Positions 35,978 to 46,802 are shown, numbered from the stretch's first letter. The stretch: DNA of 64,000 bases from Tragulus kanchil (GCA_022376925.1 JAIOJX010000004.1:5332001-5396000); one strand, 5' to 3'. The notes: generated from the sequence alone by a model not told the origin. A program made the numbers and translations.

Positions 35978-36934
35978 TCCACAGCTCTGTCCTTGAGCAT
36001 GCCCCTGCCCTTCACCCAGTGTTGCAGCCAGTGCTGCTCCTCAGGGTGGCGCTGCAGAGTTGCCGAGGGCTCCCAGAGCCTGCCCTCAGGTGCTGCAGCT
36101 GGGCTGCTGTTCAGCGCCTGGGCCGGAGGCCCTCGCAGGCTGACGTTTCACCCATTCACACTGTGACCCCAGGAGGATGGGGCAGCTGTTCTCCCCGGAA
36201 CTAGCAGACCCTGGCAGGTCTCTAACTGTATCTTTTTTCCTCCTCTATCTTAGAATCGCCATAATCTTCAGTCCACAAGAGAGGGGTCTGGCTCTGTCTG
36301 CCCAGATGCTCACTTTTTGCGGCTCTCCCTCTAAGACCTCATGCACGGGCCTCCAGAGCACTGCCCTGATTCCTGGAAGACGCTTCTCCCCGAGGCCTTG
36401 AGAAAGCCGCAGACGGCTGAACGTAGGCGGCCCATGCAAGGAGCCCTCTCACAATTCCCTTGTTGTGGGTCCTGGTGGGCTCCAGCGGCCCTTCCTCTGG
36501 GGGCGTGGTCACGAGTCCTCCCCCACCCCTTCCTGGCTGCCCTCCGCTAGCAGGGCCAAGGTCGTGGTGTCGCTCTCAAGGCCCAGCCTCAGGACGGCAA
36601 TGGATGGCTTCCTCTCAGGCATGCTGTCGCCACTTCTCTGGTTCGCCTCCTCGCTGCTGATGCTGGAGAGACGTGGCTACAGGGCCAGGAGCCCACATCC
36701 TGAGTCACTTGTGGTATTATTCAGATCAGGCTGAGTACCAGTCTGCAGGGATCCTAAATTCAGCGTTGTCTCCTTCAGGAGGAATGGGTCCCAGCCTTTG
36801 AGGGGTGACATCATGCTATTTAGAGTTTTGTATCCATCTAACCACGTTCCTTGGTTGGACCCTGTAGCTTTGTTGAGGAATCATGAAAAAAATCCCAAAA
36901 GCTTTCATTCCATTGGCATGTCACCCATGCCCCA

Positions 36935-37079
36935 AACCCTTTTTGTGACCCCATGGACTGGAGCCCACCAGGCTCCTCTGTCCATGGGATTTTCCACACA
37001 AGGATACTGACCCAGGGATCAAACCCGTGTCTCCTGAGTTGCAGGCAGGTTCTTTACCGGCTGACCCATCAGGGAAGTG
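36935..37079 (-). mobile_element. Bov-tA SINE fragment, antisense (D10 copy B)
   Basis: Duplicate of 35835-35977 with homopolymer changes ('aaaccctttttgtgacc' against 'aaccttttgtgacc'). Confidence 0.85.
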
Positions 37080-37911
37080 TCCACAGCTCTGTCCTTGAGC
37101 ATGCCCCTGCCCTTCACCCAGTGTTGCAGCCAGTGCTGCTCCTCAGGGTGGCGCTGCAGAGTTGCCGAGGGCTCCCAGAGCCTGCCCTCAGGTGCTGCAG
37201 CTGGGCTGCTGTTCAGCGCCTGGGCCGGAGGCCCTCGCAGGCTGACGTTTCACCCATTCACACTGTGACCCCAGGAGGATGGGGCAGCTGTTCTCCCCGG
37301 AACTAGCAGACCCTGGCAGGTCTCTAACTGTATCTTTTTTCCTCCTCTATCTTAGAATCGCCATAATCTTCAGTCCACAAGAGAGGGGTCTGGCTCTGTC
37401 TGCCCAGATGCTCACTTTTTGCGGCTCTCCCTCTAAGACCTCATGCACGGGCCTCCAGAGCACTGCCCTGATTCCTGGAAGACGCTTCTCCCCGAGGCCT
37501 TGAGAAAGCCGCAGACGGCTGAACGTAGGCGGCCCATGCAAGGAGCCCTCTCACAATTCCCTTGTTGTGGGTCCTGGTGGGCTCCAGCGGCCCTTCCTCT
37601 GGGGGCGTGGTCACGAGTCCTCCCCCACCCCTTCCTGGCTGCCCTCCGCTAGCAGGGCCAAGGTCGTGGTGTCGCTCTCAAGGCCCAGCCTCAGGACGGG
37701 ATGCAGGATTGTGAGGGTGGACCAAGCTGAGCCGACCCCACCTCCCCAGCCCAGCCGGCCCAGCTGTTCATACCACCTGGAGTTAGAGTGATGTTTACGG
37801 CCTCTGAACTTATTGGATCATTGGACTAAGCCCTCTCAGTCCCAGTCGCTGCTGTTCCTCAATCTTCTGATGTTCTGTATTTACAACTGGTGTCATAAAC
37901 CCAATGTAAGG

Positions 37912-38370
37912 CATAGTTCTCAAGTCAGGCAGCCCTGGATTGAATCCTCAGCCCTGTCGCTTATGATCCAAGTGACTCCACTTTGTCACTACCGTAAGTA
38001 CTAAACTTACTAAACTTCTTTTTCCTTTCTAAATATAAGTATTGTAAATACTCTTTTGTCTTTAATTTTTTTTAATGTTTATTTATTTATTTGGCTGTGC
38101 CAGGCTTTAGTTGCGGCACTTGGGATCCTCAGTTGCACCATGTGATCTCTTAGTTGCGGCCCTTGAGATCTAAGGGAGTGAACCCAGGCCCCCTGCCTTG
38201 GGAGCTCGAAGTCTTAGCCGCTGGACCACCAGAGAAGCCTGTGTTCCTCCATCTGTGAAGCAGAGGTGACAGTACTTACACCATGAGCTTGAGGAGAACT
38301 GAAGGAGAGAAGATACACCAAGAGCTTGTACCGCACCTGTCCCATAGCAGGTGCCAGTAAGAGGTGGTGG
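37912..38370 (+). repeat. MIR element split by a SINE
   Basis: The left part, 37912-38000, has 'aggcagccctggattgaatc' and 'agccctgtcgcttatgatcc'. The right part, 38243-38370, has 'ttcctccatctgtgaagcag' and 'cccatagcaggtgccagtaa'. Together they give MIR order on +, interrupted by the CHR-type SINE. Confidence 0.65.
38065..38240 (-). mobile_element. CHR-type SINE, antisense, inside MIR
   Basis: 'atttatttggctgtgccagg', 'tgatctcttagttgcggccc', 'gtgaacccaggccccctgcc', 'ctggaccaccagagaagcct'. Confidence 0.85.
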
Positions 38371-38564
38371 TGAGGAGGCTCGTGGTGAATGGTGTCTTCA
38401 CCTGGGGCAAATCAGGACACCTGCGTCTCTGCCTTTCTAAGATAGTGCCATACTGCGTCAGACTCAGAACATTTGGAATCACAACTCGCCATCCCATGGC
38501 TTGAAGGTGGGAGGATTTCCCTGAAAATCTTTGGGGGCTTTCACAGCTCTACATCTTGATCCCA

Positions 38565-38582
38565 GAGCGCCCTCTAGTGGCT
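38565..38582 (-). promoter_or_regulatory. Candidate CTCF-binding site
   Basis: The + sequence 'agcgccctctagtggct' reads on - as 'agccactagagggcgct', which fits the CTCF core CCAC-N-AG-N-GGGC(G/A)C closely. It sits in single-copy DNA between the 3' ends of two convergent genes. Binding is not shown by sequence alone. Confidence 0.55.
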
Positions 38583-39184
38583 GATCGATAAAAACTCAGG
38601 CTCAGGGGGACGAAGGGAAGGAGGAGCCTGGTGGAGAGAGATGGGCTGGGTGAAGAAACCGTCCCCATCCATGAGGAAAGCAGGGGGTTTCCTAGGGAGA
38701 CCCTGTCAGAGGTCGGGCCTGAATGTGGTCTCACTGCTGCGGAGTGCTACCTGGGGGACTTAAGACAAACCCCTTCTCCTCCACCAGCCTCAGGGTGAGG
38801 AGCATTGAGAATGACCATGGAGTGGATGCGTGTTTCCCAGAGATGAATTAGGGGACCGTGGATGGTCATTCTGAAAACCAGGATGTTATGTGTTTTTATG
38901 TGCGCTAGGAAAATACAGTAATTTTCACTCTTTTCCTCTATGGGTATTATCCTTTTAAGGTGAATAGAAATATTTTTGAAAGGTTAAATGCACTAAAAGA
39001 AAAACATAAAGTCAGTACAGGTATCATTTCATCAGGATGAAAAGCATAAAAGTGGTAAGCAAAGCGACAGAAACGTGGCCGGCACTGGACGAGATTATGT
39101 GTGGTTTCCTGCAGGGTTCTGATAAGCCGATCCTGTGTGTGTAGTACCTGGTATTGTTCTCTAGCATCAGGGTCGCCATGTACT

Positions 39185-39335
39185 GTTTATGCTGCTATAA
39201 GCTCTTTGAACGTACCCCTCAGGATAGGAGTGTTATTTACTCCTCATTTTACTCAACAGTGAGAGGCCCGGTTGCACCTGCCTGAGGCCACGTCACTGTG
39301 TGGCAGAGCTGGTCTGGAGCCGAGCCCACGGACCC
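39185..39335 (-). repeat. MIR fragment
   Basis: 'ttactcctcattttactcaa', 'gcctgaggccacgtcactgt' and 'ggcagagctggtctggagcc' in antisense MIR order. Confidence 0.65.
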
Positions 39336-39957
39336 CTGAGCCACTGCCTGCTGCGGTACCTCCCATGAGCGCACCTTGCCTGCCCACCTGCACTGCATGC
39401 TTGACGACAGGGACTGGACTGCCTCGTCTTGGTGACGTACCCACACGGCCTGTGAGGACCAGGTTGCCTGGTGATGTTCCCGTCCAGCTGAGCCTCAGGG
39501 CGAGCTATGGAGCAGTGGCCACAGGTAACTTTGGGCATCAGGGGGCTGGCCTCCCAAGAGCTGTGATATTAAGTGCCCTCAGCCAGACCACTGCAATGTG
39601 GGGCCAATGGTGCTGGCCAGTGGTCAGAAGTGCTGAAGTCTTGTCCTGTTTCTTTCACCTGTTGCTTAACAGACTTGTCTACTAACTGCACTGCTGAATT
39701 GGAACTAGAGGCATTTTTCCCAAATAGTGTCCTAGGCCCCACCCCCCCCCAGAGGTTCTGGTTTGTATGTGTTGGGGGTAAAGCTCAGGGATCTGTATTT
39801 TAGCCCTATTGCAAGCGTGCTTAGTGACCTCTGCAGTCCCTTCCAGCTCCCAGGCCCACGAACCTCAGCTTGGAAGGGCCTGTTGACCCTTGTGACCTTC
39901 CCCTGACCCAATCCCAAACAGCCTAGGTGACACGGAAAATAACAGTAAAAAAGATAT

Positions 39958-39963
39958 TTTATT
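39958..39963 (-). promoter_or_regulatory. FAT2: Duplicate FAT2 poly(A) signal (D11 copy A)
   Basis: TTTATT on +, AATAAA on -. Copy of the signal at 41103-41108. Probably an artefact of the duplication. Confidence 0.5.
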
Positions 39964-41084
39964 GTTAAAAAAAAGACAACAACAGACAAGCAATGAGACC
40001 AGACACCGCATCATTCACGCTCACAGTCGCCCGCACAGCCGTGAACCACACACACAGAAGCGTGCTCACCCACACCGCTCCGTCTCGCTGTAAGCAGAAG
40101 CTTGTGGGTAAGAGCCACTATGGCTCTTCCTTGTGACTTCTGTCTCCAGAAACAACACACGTGAAAAAGCGGACCGGAGTGGCAGGGGAAGGAGTGGCCA
40201 GGTTACCAGGAGCCTCTGGTCCCTCCCAGTCCTGGCTACATACATTCTGCACACGTGTGCACACAGACTACACATGGGCACCCATGTGTCCAGACATGCG
40301 CCCGCATCGACCCTCCATGGCTAGGGTGGAGTCGCTGCAGGTAATACTTGGACGGGCAGCCTCTGAGACAGAGGGGCAGCACACGACCCTCCTGCTGGGT
40401 AACTCCCTGCTTCCACCCTTCCCTGTGCGGGAGTTCTGACTTCCTTGTGTCTAGGGAAGAAAAGTCCCCAGGGGGCAACTCATCCAGACAGCAAGGTTGA
40501 AAAGTGCCTAAGAACTGTTTCAAAAAAGAAGAATCCTGCCCTTCTTGCCTTTGGCCCAAAGTGCTTGTGAAACTTGGGCTGAAGAGCCCAGAGTTTCCTG
40601 AGGTCTGAATTCTTTAACAAAGACGGTTCAGGACTGCACAGACCCTGGCAGGCCCTGGCTGGTAGACAGTCACAGGGCCTAGAAAAGGAGGGCAAGGTGC
40701 TTAGACTTAGATTAGAGGTGTGGGACCTCCAGGAGATGGGGCCAAGTGCTGCTCCTGGGGAACCCACGTGGTCCAGGTTCATCATCTTACCCCGACGCCT
40801 GGCAGGCAGGGTCCTTTCCACCGGCTCAGAGTCTACTAACGGGTTTGAACTAGAGGCATTTTTCCCAAATAGTGTACTAGGCCCCACCCCCCCCCAGAGG
40901 TTCTGGTTTGTGTGTGTTGGGGGTAAAGCTCAGGGATCTGTATTTTAGCCCTATTGCAAGCGTGCTTAGTGACCTCTGCAGTCCCTTCCAGCTCCCAGGC
41001 CCACGAACCTCAGCTTGGAAGGGCCTGTTGACCCTTGTGACCTTCCCCTGACCCAATCCCAAACAGCCTAGGTGACACGGAAAA

Positions 41085-42469
41085 TAACAGTAAAAAAGAT
41101 ATTTTATTGTTAAAAAAAAGACAACAACAGACAAGCAAGGAGACCAGACCCCGCATCATTCACGCTCACAGTCGCCCGCACAGCCGTGAACCACACACAC
41201 AGAAGCGTGCTCACCCACACCGCTCCGTCTCGCTGTAAGCAGAAGCTTGTGGGTAAGAGCCACTATGGCTCTTCCTTGTGACTTCTGTCTCCAGAAACAA
41301 CACACGTGAAAAAGCGGACCGGAGTGGCAGGGGAAGGAGTGGCCAGGTTACCAGGAGCCTCTGGTCCCTCCCAGTCCTGGCTACATACATTCTGCACACG
41401 TGTGCACACAGACTACACATGGGCACCCATGTGTCCAGACATGCGCCCGCATCGACCCTCCATGGCTAGGGTGGAGTCGCTGCAGGTAATACTTGGACGG
41501 GCAGCCTCTGAGACAGAGGGGCAGCACACGACCCTCCTGCTGGGTAACTCCCTGCTTCCACCCTTCCCTGTGCGGGAGTTCTGACTTCCTTGTGTCTAGG
41601 GAAGAAAAGTCCCCAGGGGGCAACTCATCCAGACAGCAAGGTTGAAAAGTGCCTAAGAACTGTTTCAAAAAAGAAGAATCCTGCCCTTCTTGCCTTTGGC
41701 CCAAAGTGCTTGTGAAACTTGGGCTGAAGAGCCCAGAGTTTCCTGAGGTCTGAATTCTTTAACAAAGACGGTTCAGGACTGCACAGACCCTGGCAGGCCC
41801 TGGCTGGTAGACAGTCACAGGGCCTAGAAAAGGAGGGCAAGGTGCTTAGACTTAGATTAGAGGTGTGGGACCTCCAGGAGATGGGGGCCAAGTGCTGCTC
41901 CTGGGGAACCCACGTGGTCCAGGTTCATCATCTTACCCCCGACGCCTGGCAGGCAGGGTCCTCAGGTGACAGGTCTCAGCCCCTCGGAGGACACCCTGGT
42001 GCCCCTCAGGTCAGTGACCTTGGACCTCGTCTCTATGGCAGGTGTGGCGCTGGCCTGGGAGGCACGGGCCCGTCATGGACAGCAGAACACAGCTGTGGAC
42101 AGCTCTAAGCGTCTGCCTGACAGGCTCAGCCCAGGCGTTCAGGACCCGATTGCCTGGGGACCGTCAGAGGGACCCACTGCCTCTCACCTGTCCCAGGAGT
42201 CAGCTTTTCCTGGGCTTCCGGGGTAACGCCTCTGTGCATCCTCCCTCTGCTGGGGGCCCTGGTGCTGTTTCTGGAGCTCAACCCTCAGCTTCCCTCCATC
42301 CTCAGGGACTAGCCGGGGGCCTGCAGGAGCACGTGTCAAGATGTGGCAGCCTGGACTGGGTGTGGGGGCTTCCCTTCCCCTTTCCCAGCCACGCTCACTC
42401 AGCTGGCTCCCTGCCGGACAGGGGGAGGAGTCAAGTCCTGGGCCTCCCCGCGCCTCCCTCTGAGGACAG
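41085..42469 (-). other. FAT2: FAT2 3' untranslated region (predicted)
   Basis: Runs from the stop codon to about 15-20 bases past the AATAAA at 41103-41108, about 1.4 kb. No SINE or LINE is seen in it. The duplicated block D11 repeats its distal half at 39940-40815. The true end is inferred from the signal and a T-rich downstream tract on the - strand. Confidence 0.65.
41103..41108 (-). promoter_or_regulatory. FAT2: FAT2 poly(A) signal AATAAA (predicted)
   Basis: TTTATT on + in 'gatattttattgttaaaa'. It is the first canonical signal I saw downstream of the FAT2 stop, followed on - by T/GT-rich sequence (TTTTACTGTTATTTTCCGTG). Confidence 0.6.
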
Positions 42470-43002
42470 CTAGAACATGACCTCCTCACAGCTCCCGTAA
42501 TCGCTCTCCACCATGTCAGAGCCCTCATAGGTGGGGGGCGCCTGGGGCTGGCCCCGGCCTGTGGGATGGCCACCCCCCACCTCGCAGTCAGCATAAGAGG
42601 GCCCGGCCCGGCTGAGGCGCATGCTCACCCCCTTGTAGCCCCCTTCTGCCAGGTGCGGCCCGCCCCCGCCCTGCCGGACCTGTGAGTGGTAGTAGCTGAT
42701 GGCCGTGTACTCGTTCAGACAGGGGGCCGGCCGGCATTCCCGGGGGCTGGGGGCCCGCGGGGGCATCAGGTCTTCCAGGTTCTGGTTGCTGTAGCGGGGC
42801 GGGAGGGGTGCGCGCTTGTTTTCCAGCTCCAGTGGGAAGGGGAAGCCCCCGTAGAGGCCGCTGGAGTCCGGCATCATGGCTGGGTTCTGGAGGCAGTGAG
42901 GTGACGGTGGCAGCGGCCCTGGGGTCACTTCAGAGTGGGGGTATTCCCAGCGCTCCTTCCTGGAGTAAGTTGGGGGCCAGACTGTGGCTCGGCCTGGGTA
43001 CA
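42470..43002 (-). CDS. FAT2: FAT2 last coding exon, cytoplasmic C-terminus
   Basis: Encodes the last 177 residues of FAT2, from [20 protein letters not shown] to [16 protein letters not shown] and the TAG stop at 42470-42472. FAT2 is a giant protocadherin of epithelial cells that organises the leading edge during collective migration. This exon is most of its cytoplasmic tail, rich in Pro, Tyr and acidic residues. The acceptor on - is 'tgttccctttcag' at 43003 upward. The exon begins with TG, completing a Val codon whose G is the last base of the previous exon (44079). The sequence is intact, GC-rich and outside every duplicated block. It matches the conserved end of mammalian FAT2. Confidence 0.96.
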
Positions 43003-44078
43003 CTGAAAGGGAACAGCGAGACGGGGTGAGCTCTGAGTTTCCCCGATGCCGGTTCCAGCCGGCCTTGGGGCTGACACACACGGCTCAGCACGTGGCAGAG
43101 ACGGGCCAAGGAGTCAGTGGGTACGTGGCCTCTCTGTGAGTGCCGTCTCTCCAGCTTAGATTAGTATCTAGAATCCTATGGGGCCAAGTTCAAACACAGC
43201 CGTTTAACTCAAAGCCAGCCCATCTGGCAAATCTGTGTCTGTGCCACAGATTCAAGGATCAGTGAATAAGGGAAGACTCTGAATGGCTCCATGGAGCCTG
43301 CCCCCATTCTTGGAGACAGCCCCATCAAAATCCTACTGGTCAGTTTTGTCTCCTTACTTGAAGGGAACAAACACGTATTTTGGACGAGGAGATGTGATGG
43401 TGTCTGCCACAGAGGGTGACTCCACGAGAGGTGGGTTGGAAGACTGGAGATGAGGCATCCTTGAGCCTCCCTCTGTCCCTGGTCCTGAAGAGTTGGGGGC
43501 GTTATAACAAGTCTCTGTGTCTGTGTGGGTCCCAGTTACCCTAATGGCACACGGGTAGTGCCAACAGCTGTTCTGTTAGTGAGTAAGCCAGCAAACATGA
43601 AGTGCTTTACAAATTCACCGCTTTCTGAGCCAAAGATGAGAGGAGGCTGAAGGTCCTTCCTCGGGGTGAGCCAGGTCTGGCCCAAGGCTGCTGCACCTCT
43701 AGGCTGGGCAACCAGAAGTCTGGACAGCTGCACCCCACCCCCACCCCCCGCCTCTCTCTCTCTCCCTTTCCAGAAAGTGTAAATACACAGAAGCTCCCTT
43801 TTCACCCCAAGGATCCTACCCGCCCCTATCCATCCGGGGTCTACAGGTTTCCGCCGTGGACGGCAGTCCTGTGGAGCGACTTGGAATCTAGAGGCGTGGA
43901 CCTTGGTGCAGTGGAATGAGGGGTAGACTCTGAGTCCAGAGGCCTAGGAGCCAGTCCAGTCCACTAGTGCACCGTCGTGGACTGGAGGGAGGCTGAGAAC
44001 CCTCATGTCTCAGATAATGGAGAGTTTGCATCTCCTGCCCGGTTCTGTCAGTCCCTAACAGCCAGTGGCTATACTGAC
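43003..44078 (-). other. FAT2: FAT2 intron
   Basis: Last FAT2 intron, bounded on - by GTCAGT (44078-44073) and CAG (43005-43003). No repeat recognised apart from a pyrimidine- or purine-rich low-complexity tract at 43735-43770. Confidence 0.85.
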
Positions 44079-44536
44079 CCGTCTCCTCGCCTGACCACCT
44101 CCTCTTAATGATGGCCTCGTTGTCAGGGTGGGATGAGACTGCCGCTGGCGGGAGTCTGGGAGGCACGCTGCAGACCATGGGCCGCTGCTTAGAGCTGGGT
44201 CCAAAAGTGACGAGTTCACTGGGAGCCGGGGTCTTGCCAGGCTCCATTTGGTTCAGGTTGCTGCAGGAGCTGGTGCCCAGGGGGTCGAGCTCAACGGCAG
44301 GCATGGCTTGGGTGTCAACACCGACACTCCTGGCCAGGAGGTCTGGGTCCTCCATGGCCACGGGTTTGTGGGACTTGCGATGGCGGCAGTAGAAGAGCAC
44401 CGCCGTGGAGATGGCAGCGATGACCAGGAGGCCCACGGTGAGGATGAGGATCTCCTGCTGTCCCCAGTCCCCCCTTGTGATTTCCGGGGTGACGAGGCAG
44501 TGTCCTTCAGAGCAGCCCCTGGCCTCCATTTCACAC
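44079..44536 (-). CDS. FAT2: FAT2 transmembrane and juxtamembrane exon (intact copy)
   Basis: 458 bases encoding [20 protein letters not shown], a short extracellular stretch GDWGQQE, the single transmembrane helix ([22 protein letters not shown]), a basic stop-transfer RHRKSHK, and the first part of the cytoplasmic tail ending [11 protein letters not shown]. The acceptor on - is 'ctctgtccctgcag' before 44536 and the donor GTCAGT follows 44079. The first base completes an Arg codon from the exon at 46649, and the last base starts the Val codon of the final exon, so both junctions are in phase. This copy has an open frame throughout. The second copy at 45185-45641 is frameshifted, so this is the one to use in a gene model. 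Confidence 0.95.
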
Positions 44537-44596
44537 CTGCAGGGACAGAGGCACAGTCAAGGGGCCTCGGCACCACACAGCCCGTTCCAGGTCCCC

Positions 44597-44750
44597 TCTT
44601 TATCTATTTATTATGTATATATTTGGCTCTACCAGGCTGCAGTTGCAGCATGTGGGATCTTTCTTTGCAGCTCATGGATTCTCTAGTTGCAGCATGTGGA
44701 CTTAGTTGCCCCGTGGCATGTGGGATCTTAGTTCTCTGACCAGGTGCTGA
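44597..44750 (-). mobile_element. CHR-type SINE fragment, antisense (D12 copy A)
   Basis: 'ttggctctaccaggctgcag', 'tgcagctcatggattctcta', 'ggcatgtgggatcttagttc'. The D12 copy is at 45702-45855. Confidence 0.75.
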
Positions 44751-44794
44751 GAGAAAGGACTTTAAGGTAAACAATATGGGGGGATTTTGGACAA

Positions 44795-44870
44795 GCCCTT
44801 TCCTTCTCTGGGCCTCAGTTTCCCCATCTGTAAAATGGGTGGGTGGACGACCTCACTCCACATGCTGACA
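44795..44870 (+). repeat. MIR core (D12 copy A)
   Basis: 'acaagccctttccttctctg' and 'ggcctcagtttccccatctg' then 'taaaatgggtgggtgg' are the MIR core. The D12 copy is at 45893-45970. Confidence 0.75.
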
Positions 44871-45184
44871 GCAAGGGGGATCCTTGGGAACTCCTTATAA
44901 GTAGAACCCCAGGCCTCCTTCTTTGGAGATTCCCATTTAATTGCTCCAGAAATCTGTATTTTTCATAAGTCTCCCTCATGACTTTTAAAGGTTTCCAAGT
45001 TGGGAAGCCCTAAAACCAGAGGATGGCCAGAAACCTCTTTCTGTCTAGGATGCTAGGGGTGATTCTCTTCCCCCTTACTTTGGGAGCCCCCATTTAATTG
45101 AAAGGAGGTTTGCATCTCTGCCAGATAATGGAGTTTGCACCTGCCCGGTTCTGTCAGTCCCTAACAGCCAGTGGCTATACTGAC

Positions 45185-45641
45185 CCGTCTCCTCGCCTGA
45201 CCACCTCCTCTTAATGATGGCCTCGTTGTCAGGGTGGGATGAGACTGCCGCTGGCGGGAGTCTGGGAGGCACGCTGCAGACCATGGGCCGCTGCTTAGAG
45301 CTGGGTCCAAAAGTGACGAGTTCACTGGGAGCCGGGGTCTTGCCAGGCTCCATTTGGTTCAGGTTGCTGCAGGAGCTGGTGCCCAGGGGGTCGAGCTCAC
45401 GGCAGGCATGGCTTGGGTGTCAACACCGACACTCCTGGCCAGGAGGTCTGGGTCCTCCATGGCCACGGGTTTGTGGGACTTGCGATGGCGGCAGTAGAAG
45501 AGCACCGCCGTGGAGATGGCAGCGATGACCAGGAGGCCCACGGTGAGGATGAGGATCTCCTGCTGTCCCCAGTCCCCCCTTGTGATTTCCGGGGTGACGA
45601 GGCAGTGTCCTTCAGAGCAGCCCCTGGCCTCCATTTCACAC
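45185..45641 (-). pseudogene. FAT2: Duplicate FAT2 transmembrane exon with frameshift (D12 copy B)
   Basis: Same as 44079-44536 but one base shorter: 'gctcacggc' here against 'gctcaacggc' at 44289-44298. The frame changes after TQAMPAV, and the rest of the tail is lost. Splice sites are preserved, so an automatic gene caller may include it or build a false isoform. A single missing base in a short run, within a 1.1 kb copied block, points to uncorrected long-read consensus rather than a gene event. Confidence 0.9.
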
Positions 45642-45701
45642 CTGCAGGGACAGAGGCACAGTCAAGGGGCCTCGGCACCACACAGCCCGTTCCAGGTCCC
45701 C

Positions 45702-45855
45702 TCTTTATCTATTTATTATGTATATATTTGGCTCTACCAGGCTGCAGTTGCAGCATGTGGGATCTTTCTTTGCAGCTCATGGATTCTCTAGTTGCAGCAT
45801 GTGGACTTAGTTGCCCCGTGGCATGTGGGATCTTAGTTCTCTGACCAGGTGCTGA
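45702..45855 (-). mobile_element. CHR-type SINE fragment, antisense (D12 copy B)
   Basis: Duplicate of 44597-44750. Confidence 0.75.
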
Positions 45856-45892
45856 GAGAAAGGACTTTAAGGTAAACAATATGGGGGGATTT

Positions 45893-45970
45893 TGGACAAG
45901 CCCTTTCCTTCTCTGGGCCTCAGTTTCCCCATCTGTAAAATGGGTGGGTGGACGACCTCACTCCACATGC
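45893..45970 (+). repeat. MIR core (D12 copy B)
   Basis: Duplicate of 44795-44870. Confidence 0.75.
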
Positions 45971-46334
45971 TGACAGCAAGGGGGATCCCTTGGGAACTCC
46001 TTATAAGTAGAACCCCAGGCCTCCTTCTTTGGAGATTCCCATTTAATTGCTCCAGAAATCTGTATTTTTCATAAGTCTCCCTCATGACTTTTAAAGGTTT
46101 CCAAGTTGGGAAGCCCTAAAACCAGAGGATGGCCAGAAACCTCTTTCTGTCTAGGATGCTAGGGGTGATTCTCTTCCCCTGGCCACTCCCGAGCCAGCAC
46201 AATATGAGCACAGGTAGCTAGGGCTGGGGTCTGAGTCCACAGCTGTTCCTGTACCAAGGGGAATCATTGCCTCCAGGCCACTTTCTGAAAAGTCATGGGC
46301 CAGAGCAAGAAAATATGAACTTGAGCATTTTCAG

Positions 46335-46500
46335 ACTTCAGCAAAGATCAGAAATGCCTGAGGAGCTGGTAGGAAGCACAGATTCCTGGACCCCAGCCTG
46401 GTAAGTCCAGCTCACTAGGTTCAGAATGGGGCTTGGGTCATCTGACTCTATAGCCAGCATCTCCTCTCCCAGAGTGTTCTGATGCAGGTGGTGGGAGGGA
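46335..46500 (-). mobile_element. MER5-like DNA transposon remnant
   Basis: 'gcacagattcctggacccca' and 'gagtgttctgatgcaggtgg' recall the interior and end of MER5A-type hAT elements. Heavily degraded. Confidence 0.4.
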
Positions 46501-46648
46501 GAAGGCTTGAGGCATAGAAAAGGCCAAGAAGCCAGGTCACTGGAGCATTTAGCCCCTGGCGCCCACTGGCCTCTCTATAGGGCAGGGGGCAGCGGTGCTA
46601 CTAAACTTCAGGAAGAGGAGCCCACAGCCGGGGGCCTCTCCTGCTTAC

Positions 46649-46802
46649 CTGTCTCCTGTGTAGGGGTGAGGGCAGATACAGGGGGCTCCGTCGGGGGAGG
46701 AGATGCACGTTGCGCCTTCCAGGCAGGGTGTCGAGGTGCAGTTTTCCTTCCTTTGCTCGCAGCGCCTCCCAGAGAACTGCGGCGGGCATGTGCAGACATA
46801 GC
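46649..46802 (-). CDS. FAT2: FAT2 EGF-like exon
   Basis: 154 bases encoding [20 protein letters not shown] and [12 protein letters not shown] then [19 protein letters not shown]. It holds the last three cysteines of the first EGF-like domain and all but the last Cys of the second, which is supplied by the next exon (CEMEARGC). The acceptor on - is 'ctgcccttcctccag' and the donor 'agacag|gtaagc'. The exon starts with GC (completing Gly) and ends with AG (starting Arg). Single copy, intact, outside the duplicated blocks. These domains lie between laminin-G and the membrane in FAT2. Confidence 0.94.

Larger units (their letters stand above)
35495..37698. repeat. Tandem duplication D10, period about 1,102 bp
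   Basis: Copy A is 35496-36596 and copy B 36597-37698. Copy B starts abruptly at 'gcaatggatggcttcctctc', which is also in D9 at 34419, so this segment exists three times. Single-base indels appear (gtacgcc/gtcgcc near 35527/36628; ggga/gga near 35680/36781). Confidence 0.95.
21466..41079. other. Intergenic region between convergent SLC36A1 and FAT2
   Basis: 19.6 kb as written, about 12 kb after collapsing D5-D10 and part of D11. No coding exon recognised. It is filled mostly by ancient L1 fragments, SINEs, DNA transposon remnants and MIRs listed separately. 35575-35830, 36080-36590 (GC-rich, unique, duplicated by D10), 37080-37800 and 38380-39180 hold no recognised repeat or gene. Confidence 0.8.
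39702..41962. repeat. Tandem duplication D11, period about 1,145 bp, covering the FAT2 3' end
   Basis: Copy A is 39702-40815 and copy B 40847-41962. It duplicates the distal FAT2 3' UTR with its poly(A) signal and about 1.1 kb of sequence in all. The filler at 40816-40846 ('ccaccggctcagagtctact') includes a garbled version of the sequence just before copy A ('cttgtctactaactgcactg'). Copies differ by a few bases, such as 'caatgagaccagacacc' against 'caaggagaccagacccc'. Confidence 0.95.
44014..46179. repeat. Tandem duplication D12, period about 1,106 bp, copying the FAT2 transmembrane exon
   Basis: Copy A is 44012-45074 and copy B 45122-46179. The whole exon at 44079-44536 is present again at 45185-45641. 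The filler 45075-45121 ('cttactttgggagcccccat' and so on) partly echoes local sequence. Copy B lacks one A in the coding part (about 45399). Confidence 0.95.

Noticed and set aside
44079..45641. A novel FAT2 isoform with two transmembrane exons
   Set aside because: The second copy is frameshifted and belongs to a 1.1 kb copied block of the same kind as 16 others, so it is treated as an assembly error.
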